The notes under the pieces are model-generated. The model had not been told where the DNA came from. It made no database searches and saw nothing but the letters and a program-made list of their open reading frames with translations. Below are positions 57,926 through 64,000 of a DNA stretch of 64,000 nucleotides, piece after piece. Made by a program: the position numbers and the translations under genes. Each line of letters begins with the position of its first letter. Position 1 is the stretch's first letter. The DNA comes from Avimonas intestinalis (GTDB taxonomy: Bacteria > Bacillota > Clostridia > Oscillospirales > Acutalibacteraceae). The DNA lies in contig CAJFID010000003.1 of the NCBI GenBank assembly GCA_904380375.1, forward strand, positions 62,001 to 126,000, read 5' to 3'.

Positions 57926-59905
57926 ATGCCTATGAGCAGCCAAAGCAATGAGGGGACATTTCAATTGGTATCCTCCTATAAGCCTACGGGCGACCAGCCG
58001 GAGGCGATTGCCAAGCTGGTGGAGGGAATCCGCCGGGGGGATAAGGAGCAGACGCTGCTGGGCGTTACGGGCTCCGGCAAGACCTTTACCATGGCGAACG
58101 TCATCGCCCAGGTCAATAAGCCGACGTTGGTCCTGGCCCACAACAAAACCCTGGCGGCGCAGCTGTGTTCGGAATTCCGGGAATTTTTCCCGCACAACGC
58201 CGTTGAGTATTTTGTGAGTTATTACGACTATTATCAGCCGGAGGCGTATATCGCCTCTACGGATACCTACATTGAGAAGGATTCCGCCATCAACGACGAA
58301 ATCGACAAGCTGCGCCATTCCGCCACCTCCGCTTTGGCGGAACGGCGGGACGTCGTCATCGTCGCCAGCGTCTCCTGTATCTACAGCTTGGGCAGCCCGA
58401 TTGATTACCGCAGCATGGTTATCTCGCTGCGGCCCGGCATGGTCAAGAAGCGGGACGACCTGCTGGCCAAGCTGGTGGAGATCCAGTATGAGCGCAACGA
58501 TATCAATTTTGTCCGTAACAAATTCCGCGTCCGGGGCGATGTGGTGGAGATTTTCCCTGCCTACGCGGGCGATACGGTGATCCGCGTGGAGTTTTTCGGC
58601 GATGAAATCGACCGCATCAGCGAAATCAACCCATTGACGGGGGAGTTGAAGGCCGTCGTCAACCATGCGGCGATCTATCCGGCGTCCCACTATATTGTTT
58701 CCCCCGAAAAAATGGAGAGCGCCATCGCCGTTATTGAGCAGGAACTGGCCGAGCGAGTCGATTGGTTTAAGAAGGAGGGCAAGCTGCTGGAAGCACAGCG
58801 GATCCTCCAGCGTACGCGGTACGACATAGAGATGCTTAGGGAGATCGGTATCTGCAAGGGGATTGAGAACTACTCCCGCGTGCTGTCCGGCCGCGCGCCA
58901 GGCAGCACGCCGTTTACGCTGCTGGACCACTTCCCGGAGGATTTCCTGCTTTTTGTGGACGAATCGCACGTTACCCTGCCCCAGGTGCGCGGCATGTACG
59001 GCGGCGATTTGGCGCGGAAAAAAAGCCTGGTTGACTACGGCTTCCGCCTTCCCAGCGCCTATGACAACCGGCCGCTGAATTTTGACGAGTTTTACTCCCA
59101 TGTCCACCAGGCGGTTTTCGTCAGCGCCACCCCCGGCGACTTTGAGCGGGAGCACAGCAGCCAGATTGTGGAGCAGGTGATCCGCCCGACCGGCCTGGTC
59201 GATCCGGAGATTATCGTCAAACCGGTGGAGGGCCAGATCGACGACCTGATCGGGGAGATCAATGCGCGGGCGGCCCGCAAAGAACGGGTCCTGGTGACCA
59301 CGCTAACCAAAAAAATGGCGGAGGACCTGACCACCTATTTTGAAAACGTAGGGATCCGGGTGCGGTATATGCACCACGATATTGACACGATGGAGCGGAT
59401 GGAGATCATCCGGGACCTGCGCCTCGGCGAATTTGACGTGCTGGTCGGCATCAACCTGCTGCGGGAGGGGCTTGATATTCCGGAGGTTTCCCTTGTGGCG
59501 ATCCTTGACGCTGATAAGGAGGGCTTCCTGCGCTCCGAAACCTCGCTGATCCAGACGGTCGGCCGCGCCGCCCGCAACGCCCAAGGGCAGGTCATCATGT
59601 ACGCCGACAGCGTGACGCCGTCCATGGAGCGGGCGATCACCGAAACCAACCGCCGCCGCACGATCCAGATGAAATACAACGAAGAGCATGGCATCGTCCC
59701 GCAGACCATCGTCAAGGAAGTGCGGGATGTGATTGAAATCACGGCCCACGATAAGAAGCTGGATAAGCCGGTCAAGAAGCTGACCAAGGCCGAACGGCTC
59801 AAGCTGATTGAGGAATTGACCAAGGAAATGAAGAACGCGGCAAGGCTGCTGGAATTTGAACATGCCGCCGAGCTGCGCGACCGTATCAAGAAGCTGCAAG
59901 GATAA
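57926..59905 (+). CDS. uvrB: Excinuclease ABC subunit B
   Basis: A 659-residue helicase-like damage verifier of nucleotide excision repair. Walker A GVTGSGKTFT, the beta-hairpin region YYDYYQPEAYI, DESHVTLPQ (Walker B), helicase motif VGRAARN, and the C-terminal UVR motif (AAELRDRIKKL) that binds UvrC. ATG 57926 is used; ATG 57932 is two codons on. uvrA lies downstream with one gene between. Confidence 0.97.
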   Translation: MPMSSQSNEGTFQLVSSYKPTGDQPEAIAKLVEGIRRGDKEQTLLGVTGSGKTFTMANVIAQVNKPTLVLAHNKTLAAQLCSEFREFFPHNAVEYFVSYYDYYQPEAYIASTDTYIEKDSAINDEIDKLRHSATSALAERRDVVIVASVSCIYSLGSPIDYRSMVISLRPGMVKKRDDLLAKLVEIQYERNDINFVRNKFRVRGDVVEIFPAYAGDTVIRVEFFGDEIDRISEINPLTGELKAVVNHAAIYPASHYIVSPEKMESAIAVIEQELAERVDWFKKEGKLLEAQRILQRTRYDIEMLREIGICKGIENYSRVLSGRAPGSTPFTLLDHFPEDFLLFVDESHVTLPQVRGMYGGDLARKKSLVDYGFRLPSAYDNRPLNFDEFYSHVHQAVFVSATPGDFEREHSSQIVEQVIRPTGLVDPEIIVKPVEGQIDDLIGEINARAARKERVLVTTLTKKMAEDLTTYFENVGIRVRYMHHDIDTMERMEIIRDLRLGEFDVLVGINLLREGLDIPEVSLVAILDADKEGFLRSETSLIQTVGRAARNAQGQVIMYADSVTPSMERAITETNRRRTIQMKYNEEHGIVPQTIVKEVRDVIEITAHDKKLDKPVKKLTKAERLKLIEELTKEMKNAARLLEFEHAAELRDRIKKLQG

Positions 59906-59942
59906 CACGGGCGGCCGAAAAGCGACGATAGGAGGGATGACG

Positions 59943-60629
59943 TTGCGGTTTCCCGCTATTGACGACTTTTCCTCTTTTTGCCAGACTCTGTACGAGGTAG
60001 GGTTTGCGCTGGGCGGAGAAAATGACGAAGGATATTTTTCGCCGGCATCTCTGTTTACCTCCCGCGTGCAATGGCATACCGGTGACCCGGAAACCGATCC
60101 ATGGATATGGCGGATGCGGGTGCTTGAGGAACGGGACGCGATTGCTTATGGAAAATACTTTTTTAGGAAAAGCGGTTGGATAACGCGCGAATGGCTCCCC
60201 TTTTTCATTGCAACGAGGCGGAAGGGGCGGGGCCTGGCCGCCATGTACGCGGACGGGCTTATTTCCGCGATGGAACGGGCGATTTACCAGTGCGTTCAGG
60301 AAAACGGCCCGGTTTCTCTGGAGAAGCTGAAGCGGCATCTGGGCGTTGACAAATCGTCGCAGTCCCGGTTTGAAACGGCGCTCGCCTCCTTGCAGGGGAA
60401 CATGTTCCTGACGGTGACGGGGGAAACCCGCAAGCTGTCCGCCGCTGGGGAACCGTACGGCTGGCCGGTCAGCGTATTGGATACGGTTGAACGGTACTGG
60501 GGCGGCGATGTGGAGACGCAGGCTCAAAAAATGGCGCCGCATCAGGCGGAAGAACAGATCCGGCGGCGGATAACGGAAGTTCGGCCGGATACGGCCGAAC
60601 GGGTGGCAAGAAAGATCGTTTTCGGCTGA
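59943..60629 (+). CDS. AlkZ-related (YcaQ/HTH_42-like) protein between uvrB and uvrA
   Basis: A 228-residue protein with layout like the clostridial group annotated AlkZ-related: an N-terminal part with FPAIDDFSSFCQTLYEVGF, a W-I-W-R segment (TDPWIWRMRVLEERDAIAYG), then KYFFRKSGWITREWLPFF, and winged-helix-like repeats (GPVSLEKLKRHLGVDKSSQS). AlkZ and YcaQ are DNA glycosylases that unhook interstrand crosslinks, but they are near 400 residues with a QxQ or QxD catalytic motif, which I do not see. Start: TTG 59943 is seven bases behind GGAGG; ATG 59937 touches it. Its place inside the excision-repair operon suggests a repair role (inference). Confidence 0.65.
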   Translation: MRFPAIDDFSSFCQTLYEVGFALGGENDEGYFSPASLFTSRVQWHTGDPETDPWIWRMRVLEERDAIAYGKYFFRKSGWITREWLPFFIATRRKGRGLAAMYADGLISAMERAIYQCVQENGPVSLEKLKRHLGVDKSSQSRFETALASLQGNMFLTVTGETRKLSAAGEPYGWPVSVLDTVERYWGGDVETQAQKMAPHQAEEQIRRRITEVRPDTAERVARKIVFG

Positions 60630-60693
60630 CGGGCGTTTACGGATTTTTAAGGGAATTGCGAAAGAAATCTAGGATACAGAGAAGGATAACAAA

Positions 60694-63552
60694 ATGATGC
60701 AAAACACAAAGCTGATCGTCAAAGGCGCGCGCGAGCACAACCTTAAGAATGTGGATATTGAAATCCCCCGGGATAAGCTGGTGGTGTTTACCGGCCTTTC
60801 CGGTTCCGGCAAATCCTCGCTGGCGTTTGACACTATCTACGCGGAGGGGCAGCGCCGGTATGTGGAAAGCCTGTCCTCCTATGCCCGCCAGTTCCTGGGG
60901 CAGATGGAGAAGCCGGACGTTGATACCATTGAAGGGCTCTCGCCGGCTATCTCGATTGACCAGAAGACTACATCCAAAAACCCGCGTTCCACCGTGGGGA
61001 CGGTGACGGAAATCTTCGACTACCTCCGCCTTCTGTACGCCCGCATCGGGATCCCGCACTGCCCGGTCTGCGGACGGGAAATCAAGCAGCAGACGGTTGA
61101 CCAGATCGTGGACCAGGTGCTGGCGCTGCCGGAGCGTACCCGCATCCAGATTTTGGCGCCGATTGTCCGTGGCCGCAAGGGCGAATATGTGAAGGAGTTT
61201 GAATCCGCGCGCAAATCCGGCTATGTCCGCGTCCGGGTTGATGGGATCGTGTATGACCTGGCCGAGCCGATCAAGCTGGAGAAAAACAAAAAGCACACCA
61301 TTGAAATCGTGATTGACCGCCTGGTCATTTCTGAGGAAATCCGTTCCCGCCTGGCGGACTCCATTGAGACGGCGACTTCCCTGTCCGGCGGGCTGCTGAC
61401 GGTTGATGTAGTCGACGGGGAGGAAATGACCTTTTCCCAGAATTACTCCTGCCCGGAGCACGGGGTGAGCATAGAGGAATTGTCCCCCCGCATGTTTTCC
61501 TTTAACAACCCCTTTGGCGCCTGCCCCAAGTGTTCCGGCCTCGGCATTTTTATGTCGATGGATCCGGAACTGGTCGTTTCAAACAAAAACCTTTCCATCC
61601 GGGAAGGGGGGATCCGGGCGAGCGGCTGGAGCTATCTGGACGGTGGTACGATCGCCCAGATGTACTATGAGGGCCTGGCCGAGCATTATGGCTTTTCCCT
61701 GGACACCCCCATCAAAAACCTGCCGAAAAAGGTGATGGACGTCCTCTTCTACGGCAGCAAAGGCGAGAAGATCAAGGTGACCCGGAAAAAGGAGTACGGC
61801 TCCGGCACCTATATGGTGGAATTCGAAGGGGTCATCAACAATTTGCAGCGCCGTTACAACGAAACCCAGAGTGAATGGATGCGGGAGGAGCTGGAGTCGT
61901 ATATGAGCCAGGTGCCCTGCCCGGAATGCCATGGGCAGCGCCTCAAGCCGGAGAGCCTGGCGGTAACGGTCGGCGGCATCAATATTGCGGAGCTGTCCCA
62001 AAAGTCGGTGTCGGACGCACTGGACTTTATCCGTGGGGTCGGGCTGACCGAGCGGGAGCATATGATCGCCGACCGGATCCTGAAGGAGATTACCGAGCGC
62101 CTGGGCTTTTTGCAGAGCGTGGGCCTGGAATACCTGACCCTATCCCGTTCCGCCGGCACCCTCTCGGGCGGCGAAAGCCAGCGCATCCGGCTCGCCACCC
62201 AGATCGGCTCCTACTTGATGGGGGTGCTGTATATCCTGGATGAGCCGAGTATTGGCCTGCATCAGCGGGACAACGCGAAGCTGCTGGCAACCCTCCAGCA
62301 TCTGCGCGACCTGGGGAATACCCTCATCGTGGTGGAGCACGACGAGGAGACGATGATGAGCGCTGACTGGATTGTCGATATTGGGCCGGGGGCCGGCGTC
62401 CATGGGGGGCATGTCGTCTTTTCCGGCCCGGTGCAGGATATCCTCCGGTGCGAAGAATCGATCACCGGGCAGTATCTGAGAGGGAAAAGGAAGATCCCTG
62501 TCCCGGCACAGCGCCGTCCCGGCAACGGCAAGAGGCTGACCGTGAAGGGCGCAACAGAGCACAACCTGAAAAACGTAGACGTGGACTTCCGGCTGGGGGC
62601 CTTCAACTGCGTCACCGGGGTGTCGGGATCGGGCAAATCCTCCCTGGTTAACGAAATTGTGTATAAGCGCCTCGCCGCCGAGCTAAACGGCGCCCATACC
62701 CGCGCCGGCGCGCACGAGGATATGCTCGGGCTGGAAAACCTCGACAAGGTGATTGATATTGACCAGTCGCCGATCGGCCGCACGCCGCGCTCCAACCCTG
62801 CAACCTATACCGGCGTGTTCAACGACATCCGGGAGCTGTACGCTTCAACCAACGACGCCAAAATGCGGGGCTTCACCTCCGGGCGCTTCTCCTTCAACAT
62901 CAAAGGCGGGCGGTGCGAAGCCTGCCAAGGGGACGGCATCATCAAGATTGAGATGCACTTCCTGCCGGATATTTACGTCCCCTGCGAGGTCTGTAAGGGC
63001 CAGCGCTATAACCGGGAAACGCTGGAGGTCAAATACAAGGGGAAAAACATCTATGAAGTGCTCGAAATGACGGTTGAGGAAGCGCTGGATTTCTTCAGCA
63101 GCATCCCGAAAATCGCCCGGAAGCTGCAAACGCTGTACGATGTGGGCCTGGGCTATATCAAGGTGGGGCAGCCGGCCACCACGCTGTCGGGCGGCGAAGC
63201 GCAGCGGGTCAAGCTGGCGGCCGAGCTGTCCCGCCGGGCCACCGGCCGGACGGTCTATATCTTGGATGAGCCCACCACCGGCCTGCATACCGCGGACGTC
63301 CACCAATTGATCAATGTCCTTCAGAAGCTGGTGGATGCCGGAAATACGGTGATTGTGATTGAACACAATCTGGATGTCATCAAAACCGCCGACTATGTCA
63401 TCGACCTCGGCCCCGAGGGCGGCGATAAGGGCGGCACCATCGTTGTGACAGGGACGCCGGAGGAGGTCGCCGCCTGCGCGGCGTCCTACACCGGCCAGTA
63501 CCTGAAGCCGGCGCTGAAAAAAGGGGCGGCGGAAAGCGCCCCGACGGTTTAA
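60694..63552 (+). CDS. uvrA: Excinuclease ABC subunit A
   Basis: A 952-residue damage sensor with two ABC ATPase modules. Walker A sites GLSGSGKSS and GVSGSGKSS, signatures LSGGESQRIRLA and LSGGEAQRVKLA, Walker B ILDEPSIGLH and ILDEPTTGLH. Zinc-binding clusters: CPVCGREI, CPEH with CPKCSG, CPECHG, and CEACQGDG with CEVCKG. Preceded by GAAGGA and two adjacent ATG codons (60694, 60697). Length is normal. A strong terminator follows at 63564. Confidence 0.97.
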   Translation: MMQNTKLIVKGAREHNLKNVDIEIPRDKLVVFTGLSGSGKSSLAFDTIYAEGQRRYVESLSSYARQFLGQMEKPDVDTIEGLSPAISIDQKTTSKNPRSTVGTVTEIFDYLRLLYARIGIPHCPVCGREIKQQTVDQIVDQVLALPERTRIQILAPIVRGRKGEYVKEFESARKSGYVRVRVDGIVYDLAEPIKLEKNKKHTIEIVIDRLVISEEIRSRLADSIETATSLSGGLLTVDVVDGEEMTFSQNYSCPEHGVSIEELSPRMFSFNNPFGACPKCSGLGIFMSMDPELVVSNKNLSIREGGIRASGWSYLDGGTIAQMYYEGLAEHYGFSLDTPIKNLPKKVMDVLFYGSKGEKIKVTRKKEYGSGTYMVEFEGVINNLQRRYNETQSEWMREELESYMSQVPCPECHGQRLKPESLAVTVGGINIAELSQKSVSDALDFIRGVGLTEREHMIADRILKEITERLGFLQSVGLEYLTLSRSAGTLSGGESQRIRLATQIGSYLMGVLYILDEPSIGLHQRDNAKLLATLQHLRDLGNTLIVVEHDEETMMSADWIVDIGPGAGVHGGHVVFSGPVQDILRCEESITGQYLRGKRKIPVPAQRRPGNGKRLTVKGATEHNLKNVDVDFRLGAFNCVTGVSGSGKSSLVNEIVYKRLAAELNGAHTRAGAHEDMLGLENLDKVIDIDQSPIGRTPRSNPATYTGVFNDIRELYASTNDAKMRGFTSGRFSFNIKGGRCEACQGDGIIKIEMHFLPDIYVPCEVCKGQRYNRETLEVKYKGKNIYEVLEMTVEEALDFFSSIPKIARKLQTLYDVGLGYIKVGQPATTLSGGEAQRVKLAAELSRRATGRTVYILDEPTTGLHTADVHQLINVLQKLVDAGNTVIVIEHNLDVIKTADYVIDLGPEGGDKGGTIVVTGTPEEVAACAASYTGQYLKPALKKGAAESAPTV

Positions 63553-63563
63553 CGTCGTATTTT

Positions 63564-63600
63564 AAGCAGATGCGGGCTTTGTACAGGCCCGCATCTGCTT
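63564..63600 (+). terminator. Terminator of the uvrB-uvrA operon
   Basis: AAGCAGATGCGGGC pairs perfectly with GCCCGCATCTGCTT (14 bp) around 9 bases, with TT at the end. Confidence 0.75.
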
Positions 63601-63647
63601 TGCCGTCCGGCCCTGAGAGGGCGCTTCCCTTTGGCGGCTTAAGAGGA

Positions 63648-63682
63648 TGCGCGGCCCGGCCGGCGGGAGGCCGGGCCGCGCA
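63648..63682. repeat. GC-only 14-bp inverted repeat
   Basis: Arms 63648-63661 and 63669-63682 (TGCGCGGCCCGGCC and complement) with a 7-base loop and no T-run; not an ordinary terminator. Confidence 0.55.
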
Positions 63683-63918
63683 CGGACGGTCCCGTTTGAA
63701 TCAAGGCTTGCGCAGTAGATCCCGCCGCGTGGGACGCCCCGCTTTTCGGGCGCCGGTTCCATACCTTGAGCACGCGCCCATGGCAAGCACCGCCGTAGGG
63801 TACAGGTGGGCGGCTTTGCAGCCGCCTCGCTCGCAGGGCATCGCCTGCGCTTCCCGCCGATTTCTTTTGATTATAATAGAATATTTACAATTCTTTCATA
63901 TACCCATGTGGGCAGTCA
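63683..63918. other. Non-coding stretch with further hairpins before the DUF5685 gene
   Basis: No gene seen. Dyads include GCCC/GGGC near 63738-63752, GGCGGCT/AGCCGCC near 63810-63826 and GCAGG/CCTGC near 63833-63848, followed by AT-rich DNA with TATAAT at 63872-63877. Successive short GC hairpins like these recall intergenic repeats or a small RNA; neither is shown. Confidence 0.4.
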
Positions 63919-63927
63919 TGGTATGAT
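63919..63927 (+). promoter_or_regulatory. Extended -10 promoter before the DUF5685 gene
   Basis: TGG-TATGAT (63919-63927), 44 bases before the ATG. No -35 match, which is acceptable with an extended -10. Confidence 0.45.
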
Positions 63928-63970
63928 TAAAAGCGCTGGAAAAGGATGCACAGAAAGGCTTGGTTTGTTT

Positions 63971-64000
63971 ATGTTCGGATATGTGCGCATATACAAGCCG
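63971..64000 (+). CDS. Start of a probable DUF5685 family protein (truncated by window end)
   Basis: Ten codons, MFGYVRIYKP, are visible after ATG 63971, with AAAGG twelve bases upstream. This opening is characteristic of DUF5685 proteins of clostridia, which are Cys-rich and of unknown function. The rest lies outside the window, so the call rests on the N-terminus alone. Confidence 0.5.
   Translation, partial: MFGYVRIYKP

Noticed and set aside
57581..59155. Open frame of 524 codons opposite uvrB
   Set aside because: Antisense of UvrB and spans its promoter and LexA box; high GC leaves stop-free antisense frames here.
1..64000. tRNA or rRNA genes, CRISPR arrays, insertion sequences, phage genes
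   Set aside because: No cloverleaf-like GGTTCGAATCC arm, no regularly spaced repeats, no transposase or integrase frame was seen on reading both strands; a tRNAscan and ISfinder run would settle it.

Overview
The window is a GC-rich (roughly 60-65% by eye), gene-dense chromosomal segment of a spore-forming anaerobic Bacillota. The complete spoIIIA operon, the nusB-xseAB-ispA-dxs-tlyA-nadK-argR-recN cluster, a tRNA-Cys T-box in front of cysE-cysS, Gram-positive type LexA boxes, and clostridial families of unknown function (DUF6106, DUF5685, AlkZ-related) point to Clostridia. A member of the Oscillospirales is my best guess; that placement is inference. No tRNA, rRNA, CRISPR array, insertion sequence or prophage was seen.

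Layout. 1-1935: end of a polar amino-acid ABC uptake operon (binding protein, permease, ATPase). 2179-5720: a heterodimeric ABC exporter. 5924-9084 (minus): VanY-type carboxypeptidase, mnmA and a methyltransferase. 9374-10456: Gfo/Idh/MocA oxidoreductase. 10666-14720: SOS-controlled recA-recX, then rimO and pgsA. 14745-17191: a Cys T-box leader with cysE and cysS. 17391-20119: PfkB sugar kinase, a membrane protein, a decayed thioredoxin and a methyltransferase. 20373-22402: ECF sigma factor with a membrane anti-sigma-like partner. 22572-25373 (minus): lipoprotein, nnr and a DUF6106 protein. 25635-27576: rpsB-tsf. 27757-28438: TM2 protein. 28677-34066: spoIIIAA to spoIIIAH. 34237-45219: asp23, then nusB through recN.

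45485-64000 is more accessory. It holds a MATE exporter with its MarR regulator (minus), and a TrkH/KtrA potassium uptake pair. A tandem-duplicated DUF1538 membrane protein follows on the minus strand, translationally coupled to a double PII-like protein, and then a TetR regulator. A second heterodimeric ABC exporter sits behind its own MarR regulator and a perfect palindromic operator. An excision-repair operon uvrB - AlkZ-related gene - uvrA comes next, with a LexA box in its leader. The window ends with the first codons of a DUF5685 gene.

How the parts work together. recA-recX and uvrB-(AlkZ-like)-uvrA form a DNA-damage module with LexA-like operators at both promoters. TrkH/KtrA and the DUF1538-PII pair face each other across one bidirectional terminator and look like a cation-homeostasis island. 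In both ABC exporters one subunit has degenerate ATPase residues and the other has a degenerate signature motif. Several convergent gene pairs are separated by long perfect inverted repeats that can terminate transcription in both directions.
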